Below the pieces are notes generated by a model. That model was given only the letters and a program-made list of their open reading frames with translations. It was not told the DNA's origin and did not search any database. This document shows, in pieces, positions 12,401 through 22,385 of a DNA stretch of 64,000 bases (position 1 is its first letter; each line of letters starts with the position of its first letter). This DNA is from Bimastos eiseni. Its lineage: Eukaryota > Annelida > Clitellata > Crassiclitellata > Lumbricidae. The DNA lies in assembly GCA_959347315.1 (NCBI GenBank), contig OY365811.1, forward strand, positions 36,849,206 to 36,913,205, in the 5' to 3' direction. Position numbers and translations under genes: made by a program.

Positions 12401-12999
12401 ACGCACACTATCCTGAAAACAGACAGAGAATGGCAACGTGCTGCTGCCAATCTTCGCCATGCAGTCAACCAGTTTGATTAACTGCACGCCCAGAGACCAC
12501 CACGAGGAGGTGTTGGCAAAGGTCTCCGTAGGCCATTCATTGCAGCTCTTAGGCAGTAGAAAGTCATCACAAGTTTGGCATCACCCACAAATAGGCCAAT
12601 TTTATAAATTTTAAATTTGAGTTATTTGCTTTTACTTGGATTGAAAGGCAAGGCAAACATTGGCGCTGGGGCAAAACACGAAAAGACGCAAATTAGAGAC
12701 ACGATTGTGCGTAGAAATAGCAAGAGGAAGTTTGAAAATGACATATTACACAAGCATATATGCTTATAAATCAAAGACTGCGAATGAGTGAACGAAAACA
12801 AAGCCTGTGAGAGTAAAACTGAAAGAGAGATAATTTAAAGGAGGCGAGTGAGAAAGCAGACATGACAACGATAGGCCTATCGATAGTGAAACAGAGGAAC
12901 GGAGTTTGAAGATTGAGGACGAAAAATAGGGTAACAACTGCAGGTGAGAGAGAGACAGAGGTAGATGACAAATGGAATTGATAGATCGATAGATAAATA
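9460..12999. other. Intergenic DNA 3' of the LRRCC1-like gene
   Basis: The start should be the 3' UTR, although I see no AATAAA close to the stop. At 10,063-10,507 the minus strand has two overlapping open frames ('KRRAYPETQPDMTVSHF', 'LTAGRLGLSYGYSFEPLSL') that look more protein-like than chance. I recognise no family, and they are in different frames, so a decayed gene or element is possible. At 12,440-12,560 the plus strand reads 'WQRAAANLRHAVNQFD' before a stop, another possible remnant. Nothing else is supportable. Confidence 0.35.
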
Positions 13000-13029
13000 G
13001 ATAGGTAGGTAGGTAGGTAGATAGGTAGG

Positions 13030-13120
<91 letters not shown>

Positions 13121-13122
13121 AC
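13000..13122 (+). repeat. (GATA)n microsatellite
   Basis: More than 20 GATA units run nearly perfectly, preceded by a few (GGTA) units. Degenerate GATA-like sequence continues to 13,220 and reappears at 18,180-18,230, on the far side of the nested transposon. The transposon therefore probably landed in an older GATA-rich tract. The minus-strand frames reading 'YLSIYLSIYLS' here are an artefact of the repeat. Confidence 0.95.
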
Positions 13123-13369
13123 AGACAGACAGATATGGCAGACAGACAATAATTATGGCAGGGAGAGAAAAGATTAGATAGCTTGATAGATGCGTGATTA
13201 TATAGATCGATTGATAGACAGGGAGGTACTGTGGCGTACACCGTTCGGACGCTACCAGGTCGCCCAACGGTGTGGGCTCCAGCCCTCTTCTGTGTCTGGA
13301 GCCACTCGAGTCACTTCTAAGTCGCTTTTTAGCATAGCCTGACCGTTCTCCATCTATGCCTATCGTAGC

Positions 13370-13898
13370 AGTGAATGTCAGAGGAGAATCGGGGTTGACC
13401 GTTTCTCTAAAAGAGGCAGCAGTATATGGCTCTGTCTCGGGATCAGACTCTATCACTTCCGCGGTCGCCGGATGGGCAACCGTCCTGAGGATGGCCTTTA
13501 TTCAGAACAGGGTTCGCTCTTTTAGCGACCGGAGTCTTCCCTTTCTTGTTTACTCGCTTAGAGACGGTTTTCCTCTTTCTCTCTACCTGACCTGAGCTTC
13601 GTCGTATCATTCCACATCTCGTGACTCTTAAACAATCGCCAACAGAGGGCATCAAACGTTCTCCCTGTTCCGGAGAGCAGAAATATTTGTAACAAGTCCC
13701 TTCGTCACTTTGCCGTAGGCAATACTGGCCACTGATCTTAACGTCGTCTTTTCCCAGACACTTATCCACCGGAAATCGCACCTTCCACTCTTCATGTACC
13801 TCTCGCTCCATGTCCGTGTGTAGCATACCGGCCTCGCACGTATAAATTATCATGCACCACGATTGACCGTCCTCTGCGTTTTTCAGTTGTCCACCCAC
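13370..13898 (-). pseudogene. Unrecognised Cys-rich open frame inside the outer element
   Basis: A minus-strand frame (13,898 to 13,443) has a protein-like Cys-rich stretch, 'WCMIIYTCEAGMLHTD', then 'FPVDKCLGKDDVKISGQYC', 'GTCYKYFCSPEQGERLMPS' and 'GDCLRVTRC'. The basic tail that follows ends at 13,443. A second frame overlaps its end and continues 'IESDPETEPYTAASF', which would fit a frameshift or a lost intron. A possible 3' splice site ('aaaacgcag') precedes the Cys-rich part. I do not recognise the fold. It may be a captured host exon or the remnant of an element-encoded protein. No ATG fits well. Confidence 0.35.
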
Positions 13899-13941
13899 AC
13901 CGTAATATATACTGAGACTTCGGGAAAACCCGGGGAGTATC

Positions 13942-15057
13942 TATGACCACGTTAGGTAGCCAAAAAGAATATGTATCGAAAAACCGTAATACAATCAAGA
14001 AGAGATATCGCGGGGAAACCGCGATTAAAGATACTGCGTTCAGATACACAAGTAAAGATATCGCGGGGAAACCGCGAGTAAAGATAATGTTGCGATCAGA
14101 TACGCAAGTCAAGAAACCACGGAAGACCGCAGGAGTAAGTATGACCACGTTAGGTAGCCAACAAGAATATTTATCGAAAGTCCGTAAGACAATCAAGAAG
14201 AGGTATCACGGGGAAACCGCGAATAAAGATATTGCGAATCAGACGCGCAAGTAAAGATATCGCGGAGAAACCGCGAGTAAAGATATTGCGATTAGACACT
14301 CAAATAAAGATATCGCGGTAGACCGCGGGAGTAAGTATGGCCACGTTAGGTAGCCAAGTATATATATTACAGGGGGTAAGTATGACCACGTTAGGTATCC
14401 AAGTATATATATTACAGGGAAAAGAAGATGAGAAAACAGCCGCAATTATTGAGGTCTTCGGCACCAGTCACGACCGGTTCTTGTAATCGTCGTAAGCACC
14501 AATGGGGTCACCCTCCCCGTATTTATCGAACGTATTCAATGGGAAACTTTCCCCGTATTTATCGAACGTATTCAATGGGAAACTTTCCCCGTATTTATCG
14601 AACGTATTCAATGGGAAACTTTCCCCGTATTTATCGAACGTATTCAATGGGAAACTTTCCCCGTATTTATCGAACGTTAAACCGGCCTCTCTTTCGGTCT
14701 GGACGGTTGCTACTACGGGAATCTAGCCGGCTTATATCTCTAGCGGACACCTGAAACTTTTGCGTATCCGACAACCTGCTGGAAAACGGGAGGATTAACT
14801 ATGACCTGTCTACGTAGCCAAAATTTATATTTCTTGATTACCAAAACTTTTTCGCTGTCTGCGCGGTCGGGGATTTTTCCCAGTCTATCTCTCTGTCGGC
14901 AGCCGAGGCCTCTCTCGGTATATGCGGTCGGTCCCTTCTAGGACTCACCCAGTCTGTATCACTCTCGGCCACCCGAAACTTTCGCGTATCCGACAACCTG
15001 CTGGAAAACAGGAGGACTAACTATGACCGGTCTAGGTAGCCAAAATTTATATTCTTG
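13942..15057 (+). repeat. Spaced repeat motifs within the outer element
   Basis: Six copies of a motif close to ATGACCACGTTAGGTAGCC start at 13,942, 14,140, 14,336, 14,381, 14,800 and 15,022. Between the first ones lie short palindromes such as CGCGGGGAAACCGCG (near 14,009, 14,059, 14,208, 14,260 and 14,312). From 14,513 to 14,676 a 36-bp tandem array repeats 'CCGTATTTATCGAACGT'. The block at 14,758-14,835 is repeated about 220 bases later (14,980-15,057). Dense sub-terminal motifs of this kind are often transposase binding sites; that role is inference here. Confidence 0.8.
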
Positions 15058-15345
15058 GTTACCAAAACTTTCTCAGTCTCGGCCACCCGAGATCTTTCTC
15101 GGTCTATACGAACGGCTAACCCGGGCTTTACCCGGTCTTTGCACAGACCTGTGATTTATTTATTTCACTGTCGGATCTTCCCGAGGAAGCAACCTCACAA
15201 TCGGCTGCAGACTTTCTCGCGATCGATAACAGGGTGGGGCCCCAGCCCTATCACATGGGCAGTGTCGGTCTCAACACCAGACGCTCGGCTGTAGCTCGGA
15301 CTAGTTTTCTTGGACGCCCTTTCGTCTGCAACTATATTTTTATCG

Positions 15346-15495
15346 ATTTGGGGACGATTCGTCCCCGGACGATTCATCCCGGACGATTCATCCTCGGACG
15401 ATTCATCCTCGGACGATTCATCCACAGGACGATTCATCCCCGGACGATTCATCCGGACCAATCATCAATCCAGTCAATCCAGGACCATTCATCCA
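15346..15495 (+). repeat. Left terminal inverted repeat array of the MULE
   Basis: Seven copies of a GACGATTC(A/G)TCC unit, 13-15 bp apart, are followed by 'ccagtcaatccaggaccatt'. The array is the reverse complement of the one at 17,702-17,826, so it serves as a long tandem-repeat terminal inverted repeat. Confidence 0.85.
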
Positions 15496-15967
15496 AAGTG
15501 TCTTTAAATGCAATAATAAATCGCCGTTGTAAGGGCCATTGAACAGCAACCTTCTACCGTTGGTGTGTTACCACTTAGAGAAGAATGATTGTAACAGATG
15601 GGTGCTTGTCGTTTTGGGTGGCACCAAGGGTTCTCTTTAGACCCTATAAGGGGCTTTTGTATACTTGGAGGAGAAGTATTTTATTTCGAGGGTCAAGTAA
15701 GACCATTTCTTGCAATGCATTTCCACACTGGATTTTGGCTTGAGAATAACGGTAAGTTTGAAGGGTTAGCACTTACAGAAGAGTGACTCAAAGAGATGGG
15801 TGACTGTGGTTTCATGTAGCACCAGGTGTTCTCTTCAGGCCCTAGAAAAGGCTTTTACATACTTACAAAAATATGTTAAACAACATTTTTATTTTATTAA
15901 CCTCTAGTATTTTATTTATCATTAAGTTGTGACAAATTTTGTCCATTTCCAAGTTTTAATTCAAGTT
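15496..15967. other. MULE region downstream of the transposase gene, with a duplicated block
   Basis: A block of about 95 bases at 15,570-15,665 ('agatgggtgcttgtcg', 'ttctctttagaccctataa') recurs, diverged, at 15,770-15,865 ('agatgggtgactgtgg', 'ttctcttcaggccctagaa'). This is an old tandem duplication inside the element. No second gene is seen. Confidence 0.6.
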
Positions 15968-17386
15968 TTAATTGTGCGACAAATGCGCAATTGCACGAAG
16001 ATACATAAACACAGTGGTTCTTCCGTATCCACCAACAGCGCGTCTCACTCTGTCGACCAAGTCGCGATATTTCTTGACACCAATATCCTGGATACCAGTA
16101 GTTGCTTGCATGAATGCTGCCTTCTGTTTCTGACTATCTTTCTCCAGCCCTTCAATCATCACCCATAGTGAAGGATGACTGCACATGAAGAGTGATTGGA
16201 TGCCATGATGCCAGCCTTCCACTATGTTTGTTGTACGTGCTATACCATCTCCAGCAGATTCGTACTGGTTCCACATCGGGATTGGAAACATAGCTGGGCC
16301 ATAATTGCCGCCTCTGCCTCGGAGTCGTCGACCTCTAATGTAGGTGTGCTCGAAGTAGGCTAGAAGTTCGTTCATTCTTTCGTGTTCTGCCATGTCTTCA
16401 GCTAGCAAGTCGAATGATTCAGCAACATCATCAACCGGTACATGTGCGAGTGCTGATAAACATCGAACACTTCCACGCAGCACGTCGTCAGTTTCGTAAT
16501 CGTTCTTCATACCCAATTCATTGACCTTGCGCAGAACGCTCTGGTTGAGATGAAAGTAACATCCTGTTATCGAAGCTCCTGGAAATGTATGAGAAAATGC
16601 TCCCATTGCCGCTGACTCAAAATCGGTTAAGATCGTTTTTGGTGCAGCACTTGGCATAAGATTCTTCAATTCCACTATAAGACGGTCGTAGGTTGCTCGG
16701 GTCTTGTTCGGCAATAAACAATATACTGCGGCCGGGTTTATTCCGTTTATGAACTGAAAATGTATACTGTACATCTGGAAAAAGATGGAGGGTACCACCT
16801 TGAAAGTGCCATCAGCCAACCAGATGTCGGATCTGGCTAGACCATCAAGAAGCATTCTATCGCCCAAGATGATAAGCCGATCATCTCCCGATCCAGAATC
16901 AAATAATAGTAGATTGATAAATTTTGATGGGAAATCAAAGCTGAGATCTGTTGGTGTCGGTGGTAAGGTTTGCTGGTTTTGACCGCTTGACAATGCAACT
17001 TGGCGATGACGACGCAGAACACGGTTTAGTGAAGTTTTTTTGGGCAAGGCCATCAACACATGTGGCTCCAGATCAACCATAACCGCGCCAGAAGACGAAC
17101 TTGGTGTCGCTATAGTTTCTGTCATTTTCTTCTTCATGTCTCCGATAGCTTTCCGTCCAAGTGCTGTTGCGACATTCCCGTTGTGAGTGTGGTCTGGTGA
17201 CTGATCTCCGATCACAACGTTGTTTGTATCTGTTAATAGCCGTGCTTTGCAGTTGAAAACCTGGTGTTTGCAACAGCGCCATTTTGTTTGTCCTTGTGCG
17301 TTTTCTCCTTTTCTCCAGTATTCATAGTTTCGATGTATGATCGTTCGCTTTCCACGTTTCGATGTTCCAAAATTTACTGTTGTCAT
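15968..17386 (-). CDS. MULE transposase with FLYWCH-like zinc finger
   Basis: This encodes 472 residues from ATG 17,386, with no stop or frameshift. It would cut and reinsert the surrounding element by a DDE mechanism. Residues 1-70 look like a FLYWCH-type finger: 'NYEYWRKG', 'KWRCCKHQVFNCKARL', then 'DHTHNGN' supplying the His pair. The central part is a MULE transposase core: first catalytic Asp in 'IWLADGTFKVVP', second in 'KTILTDFESAAMGAF', followed by the C/H motif 'GCYFHLNQSV', and a likely catalytic Glu in 'RTTNIVEGWHHGI'. All expected landmarks are present. It is the only gene between the inverted arrays and reads towards the left end. The intact frame suggests recent activity. Such FLYWCH-MULE proteins are common in invertebrate genomes, so it is not a host gene. 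Confidence 0.9.
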   Translation of the reverse strand: MTTVNFGTSKRGKRTIIHRNYEYWRKGENAQGQTKWRCCKHQVFNCKARLLTDTNNVVIGDQSPDHTHNGNVATALGRKAIGDMKKKMTETIATPSSSSGAVMVDLEPHVLMALPKKTSLNRVLRRHRQVALSSGQNQQTLPPTPTDLSFDFPSKFINLLLFDSGSGDDRLIILGDRMLLDGLARSDIWLADGTFKVVPSIFFQMYSIHFQFINGINPAAVYCLLPNKTRATYDRLIVELKNLMPSAAPKTILTDFESAAMGAFSHTFPGASITGCYFHLNQSVLRKVNELGMKNDYETDDVLRGSVRCLSALAHVPVDDVAESFDLLAEDMAEHERMNELLAYFEHTYIRGRRLRGRGGNYGPAMFPIPMWNQYESAGDGIARTTNIVEGWHHGIQSLFMCSHPSLWVMIEGLEKDSQKQKAAFMQATTGIQDIGVKKYRDLVDRVRRAVGGYGRTTVFMYLRAIAHLSHN

Positions 17387-17701
17387 AACGTTTTCTTTTA
17401 TTGCTTTTTATTAATTATTGTTCATTAATTAATCAAAAAGCATATTTATTTATTGATATTTAGTTGTTTATGAATCAAAAAACACGCGCACTTTACAGAC
17501 TGAACGCATACTTTGGTGACGTCATGTTTTTGGACGTAAGAAGAATTATTTTAGTAATTAAGATGGAATGTCTGGTGTAATGACGAACCTGATATTAACT
17601 AACCTCTGATATTGCTTATCGAAGGGGAAGTCAAACACTATAATTTAATTACTAATCGCCTCATATAATATGTAAAAAGGACTTTTTTAATTTATTTATT
17701 T

Positions 17702-17826
17702 TGGATGAATGGTCCTGGATTGACTTTCCGGATGAATCGTCCGCTGGATGAATCGTCCTGTGGATGAATCGTCCGAGGATGAATCGTCCGAGGATGAATC
17801 GTCCGGGGATGAATCGTCCGCATACC
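17702..17826 (-). repeat. Right terminal inverted repeat array of the MULE
   Basis: Six copies of GGATGAATCGTCC, preceded by 'tggatgaatggtcctggatt', mirror the left array. Just outside lies the direct repeat ATTTTTATCG. Confidence 0.85.
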
Positions 17827-18158
17827 ATTTTTATCGCAACTTGCCGTGAACCAGACTTTGAACGAGCGCTCACCGACCACCCGGGTGTGCGGTATTAATC
17901 ACTAACCAAAGAATTCAATGCACCGTATATGCAGAGCAGTCGTCACCACTCTACAATATAAGCGACGCACCGCATGTCAGGCTATACTCAACCCGATTCA
18001 TGCGTCTGCACGCTATGCACAGAACTACAAACCGCCGATCGGTCTTCCCTCCAATACCAACACTGTAAGAAAATGTACGTAAATTAAGCGCTATGGCGAG
18101 CCGATTAATTACGAACTAATTCTTTAATCCAAGCCTTGTGGCCTGTCCGCCACAGTAC

Positions 18159-19540
18159 AAATAGGTACAGAATGAGTCTGAATGACAGATAGATAAGTGG
18201 ATCTTATTGGTAGATAGGCATACAGACCGAGAAATTGGTTAACATATATAGTGTGCTGAAGCAAAAATGCCGTTTAAATTGGTTTAAATAAAGTAAGACG
18301 AAAAGAAGACTGATATTAAGATCGAAACTGAAGCAATATATAGCAGCAGAGCCACTATTTAAGAGTGAGAGGTATAGGATACGGCTAAAGTGAGCGAAAG
18401 ATTAAGAGTATACGAAGCAGATATTGTTTACAGTGTCTGCCTATCCCCTTTGATTTTAAAGTCTCATTACATTTAACCACAGACAACTAGGTCAGTTTTA
18501 AGGCCACTATGTAAAGAAACAAAATAATGAACTGCCTGAGAGACTTGTAATGAGTGGACTACCCAAATGTACCCTACTTAATATTATCTCAAAGCCAAGG
18601 CCCAACAGAGAAAATGTGATGCATTTGGCCCATCACATTTTCTCAAGCAAGCAGCTGGAAGGTAGTTCTGTGTTAACATCATGTCTGAGGTTAACACAAA
18701 ACTATCATCGAACACCTTAATTTCTTTATATCAGACTGAGATAATATGTTGAATGCAACATATTCATTCAACGTCCCTGTAACGACGCAGCACCCTTGAA
18801 TATTCTGGTGTCCTGCGCTTGGCTTTTGAGTGGCGCTTTAGAAGTTTTCATAAGTTAACGATTACGATTAGAGTTTCCAGCAGATATTTATACTGTATGT
18901 CATTTTCTTTTCGTCTGTGCATTTAGATGGAACTTATTCATGTTGAATTGTTTACCTGTGCAGGCAATCAGCTATCAGAACTTAACTAAAGGAGAATACA
19001 CGGATCTTAAACTGACGTATACCGAAACTGACCACAGCAAGTGAACAGTAAGACAGAATAAAAAGAGATCTAGAATAAAATCCGAAATTTTGCTTAAACT
19101 CAACCCGCTCTATGATAGCAGAAATAGGCGCCTATTATACGTTATACATTTATTTAACCAACAACGCCGCCTAGCGAAAGGACATGCCAACGCTACAGAG
19201 ATACGATGATCTCACTCGGTTCGTCAGCTCTGCGCCCCGACCCCTCTTTGCTCCCCGAACTGGTTATTGAAGATTCGTACTCGTACAACCTGTAGTTAAG
19301 AATAGGTATATTATATGGAGACCTGTAGTGCAGAGCTATATAATATAGATATTACACGGCACCAAGATGGTCAACGTGGTTTCGACCTGCTCTGAACAGA
19401 TGATCTAAAGACGAGGAGTTTAATATAGATATTACCTGTTAGCTGCAATTATAACTTGCGACACAGCGCACATTGGCTCAGCCTAGATTCTCTGCCATAG
19501 AAAGATAATGTAGGGCCTATAGGCCTACATGTAGGCCTAT
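18159..19540. other. Intergenic DNA, no gene recognised
   Basis: GATA-like sequence up to 18,230 is the far flank of the transposon. A 'tgtgatgcatttggcccatcaca' palindrome lies near 18,615-18,645. The block 'atataatatagatattacac' near 19,340 recurs as 'tttaatatagatattacc' near 19,420. No protein-like frame or RNA gene is seen. Confidence 0.4.
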
Positions 19541-19545
19541 AGTCT

Positions 19546-20620
19546 ATGACCGCGTCTCCTATAAAAGAATATGTAGGTTTACTACTGAATAAGCATAATG
19601 AACTGGTATATATCTTAGTTAACCTATTTTTGTCAACTGATTTATTGTTAACCATTTATGGAGTACCCCAGGGATCTAACCCTGGACCACTGTTGTTCCT
19701 GATTTATATGAACGACCTTATCTCAATTTCCAACACCATCTATATGATACTATTTGCTGATAATACAATTGTATTCTCATGCTTCCTACCAGACGCTAAT
19801 AGACACTCTAAATGTGGAACTCGATAAAGTTGCTGATTGGTTCGTAGCAAATAAGCTTACTCTTAACGTTGAAAAACCAATTTCATATTATTCCAATCAC
19901 ACAAGAAGGCCAAGCCATCTAGCTTAAACATTTTTATAAATGGCACCCCTATAAACCAAGTTGAAAATGCACGATTTTTGGGCGTATACGTAGACCAATC
20001 CGTAACATGGAAGCCCCATATAAACTATATTTGTAACAAAATATCAAAAACCATCGGTATTCTTACCAAGTTTGCCTACAAGCTCCCAATTAATATAAGA
20101 ATGCAACTGTATTTTACCATGGTATATCCATATGTAACGTTTTGTAATATGATTTGGGTTTCCAATTATGAATCCAGACTTCACAGAATAATTGTATTAC
20201 AAAAGAAGGCGGTTAGATTTATCAGTAGACTTCTCAGAAATTCTCACACTGCCCCTATCTTTCGTGACCTTAATCTGCTTAATATTTTCCAGATTAGGAA
20301 TTTACAGATAGGCCTTTTTGTTTATCGATTTACCAATCATCTCTTACCTAGAACTTTCAATATTATTTCTCACTAGACCTAGGCTCTGAGATCCATTCCC
20401 ACGTTACTAGAGGTTCCTCCGGCTATCGAGTTTTGGCTTCTAGAACTAGGCCTAATACACAAAAATTCTCTATTAAGTCCACTGGCCCGCTTGTTTGTAA
20501 TGCTCTTCCTGCTGCAGTTAGAAACTTTCCTAGTTATAATTCGTTTAAGAGCGCTCTTAAACTCTTTCTCTTAAACCCATCCTCTTTAGATCATCTGTTC
20601 AGAGCAGGGCAATGAGTCAA
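19546..20620 (+). pseudogene. 5'-truncated, frameshifted LINE reverse transcriptase
   Basis: The fragment starts within the reverse transcriptase domain: 'YGVPQGSNPGPLLFLIYMND' is the RT motif before the catalytic block, and 'MILFADNTIVFSC' is where (F/Y)xDD should be. The second Asp of that motif is Asn. After a frameshift near 19,825 it continues with the RT thumb ('FLGVYVDQSVTWKPHI', 'LQKKAVRFISR'). It ends with a tail typical of jockey/CR1-like elements ('STGPLVCNALPAAVRNFPSY'). Stops and frame changes make it inactive. The clade is inferred from style only. Confidence 0.88.
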
Positions 20621-21640
20621 TGATTGACCCACTGATTCCAATAAAATAACGTTTATCAATTATATATGAGATTATCTACACATATAATCTGGTTTCATTT
20701 TCTCGCATTTGTAACAGTTTGTCACATTGTTTTTGGCGTATTATTAAAAATGTGGTGATGAGGATTGAGAGATGGACAGATGTTTATTGTGTTTTAATAG
20801 TTTTATTGTTTCATCTGTAATCATTGTCAAATTCAATGGTTTTTTGCATTCAATGTACCACCTGACAAACAGATTGAGTAATTCGGTCATTTAAAAAAAA
20901 ATATTTTGCGATATGCTTATTCTAGTACCTTTCATCTCAACTCGCCATCTTCATAGTTTTGTTGTACAGGGAAATTAGGGGTTCGTTTTAGCGGGGTTTA
21001 ATCCCCTTTGGAACTCCTGTTGACAATCTTTATTTTCAATTGTATAATTTTATTGTTGGCTTCAATTGAACTAATCTCTATTTATTTGACAATGTACTTC
21101 TGTTTGCTAATCTTTTGTAAATGTGGCACGATGGTTTCAGTAAATTTTATTTTATTTGATCGATTGAACTAAAAATTAAAAGGGTGCATCTCAGTCTTGC
21201 CCCAAGGCACGGAAACTCTTCGCTACTCCAGTGCTTTAATGAACTCGATTTCGGTGGAGTGATGGCGGCGAAATTAAGAACGTCGGGTTGGAAGCAAATG
21301 ATGCGATTCAACGCAGGTAGATAGTTGCTTGCAGGTGCTTTCAAGATAAAGGAAATATTTTTAAACGAGACAATAGCTGGAGTTGATGGACGCGTATGTA
21401 GGGTTGAGTGAGTCGAGGCCCATGTTTATTTACACGAGGTCGACATCTATTATATACCTGTCAGAAAATGACCTGGTAACCTACATGCCTATCTGATATC
21501 TTCTCATCCAATCAAGACCCTTGACTAATAGGGTAAAGTCATTTCCAGCATCCATTTGTTCCCTAAGACGTTTGTTTTCCCATCGATTCAACCTGGCGCC
21601 ACCGGAGCTAGAGACAAAAGCGTTCAGTGGCGCGCTGGAC
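20621..21640. other. LINE 3' flank and upstream region of the next gene
   Basis: No gene is seen. The LINE 3' end probably lies between 20,620 and 20,760, but no tail repeat marks it. The stretch at 21,180-21,420 has more CpG than its surroundings and may be distal regulatory sequence of the gene starting near 21.8 kb. Confidence 0.35.
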
Positions 21641-21857
21641 GCCTATTGGTCGCGTGAGTTGGATATCCATATTGGCGTCGTGCCAGTGCACTCTCATTGG
21701 TGAACCCGTGCAACGGTTACGACCTTTCACCCCTAAACACCATCAATGGACCCGCCCATGTTCGGATACTGAGAGAAAGCGTCGGTCGCTGATGTTTTCG
21801 CGTTGTTTGATCGTGGCATCCATTTTGTTGTTCCGCTCATATTTCTGCGTTTTTAGG
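21640..21857 (+). promoter_or_regulatory. Promoter and non-coding exon 1 of the Lys-rich small protein gene
   Basis: There are two ATTGG (inverted CCAAT) boxes, in 'cctattggtcgcg' (about 21,643) and 'ctcattggtgaac' (about 21,693). CpG-containing sequence follows, and then a probable 5' UTR ending in a strong donor, 'TTTTTAG|GTAAGT', at 21,857. The matching acceptor is 'caatctag' at 22,367, which leaves 18 bases of UTR before the ATG. No TATA box is seen, so this would be a CCAAT/CpG-type promoter. The exact start site is not determined. Confidence 0.55.
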
Positions 21858-22385
21858 TAAGTTTATCAGCTTTCGCAGTTTTTTATTCCCCATCTAAATT
21901 ATTTTGCTTGTTGGTAGATGCTGGTGTGCAAACGATTACAAAATCGCTTGAATGTTTGAATTTGTCTATTCGCCACTCTATGAAAATAAAGCGGAACGGT
22001 CGAATCTGCTTTGGATGCTGAGAGTGACGCTCGATAGTGCAGGCTAATCTATTACATTTGTTAGGCGCCATCACCAGGAAATAGTGATGGACGCGTACGT
22101 AATTATGTAGGTTTAAAATAGTGTTAATGTCATAACGGATTGTATTTATTTAATATTTTATATAAATGAGCAAGTCTTCAGCGTTAGTGTCCAGGCGCAG
22201 AATCACGATAGCTTTTGATCTAAATTAATAAAGCTGTTTTGAAAAAGTTATATTGCATCTAATAGCGGTTGACCTGTTTATCTTATTATTAGAATGTGTG
22301 CTGAATTACTCGGGAGATCATTTGGCTAGTATATCTTTTCGTTATGTTAAACATTTCGCCAATCTAGGTTTTTGGAGAGATAGAG

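Larger units (their letters stand above)
15345..17826 (-). mobile_element. MULE (Mutator-like) DNA transposon, apparently complete
   Basis: The element is about 2.48 kb and is bounded by inverted arrays of a 14-bp unit: GGACGATTCATCC on the left (15,345-15,495) and GGATGAATCGTCC on the right (17,702-17,826). The arrays also share inner sequence (CCAGGACCATTCATCCAAA on the left, the reverse on the right). It is flanked on both sides by ATTTTTATCG (15,336-15,345 and 17,827-17,836), a direct repeat of 9-10 bp, which is the usual Mutator target-duplication length. The single gene inside is an intact MULE transposase on the minus strand. It sits inside another transposon and so is the younger insertion. 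Confidence 0.85.
13226..18158. mobile_element. Outer DNA transposon with GTACTGTGGCG inverted ends, split by a MULE
   Basis: The left end GTACTGTGGCG (13,226-13,236) is exactly mirrored by CGCCACAGTAC (18,148-18,158). Beyond it the ends still agree in part (ACA after one mismatch). Because GTAC is self-complementary, the target duplication could be TA or GTAC. Removing the inserted MULE leaves an element of about 2.4 kb. Its body (13.9-15.1 kb) is full of spaced repeats, and it has no recognisable transposase, so it is probably non-autonomous. GATA-rich flanks on both sides support these limits. The superfamily cannot be named from this. Confidence 0.6.

Noticed and set aside
12764..13456. 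230-codon minus-strand frame with 'YLSIYLSIYLS'
   Set aside because: Most of it is the (GATA)n microsatellite translated; only its first ~75 codons lie in the transposon.
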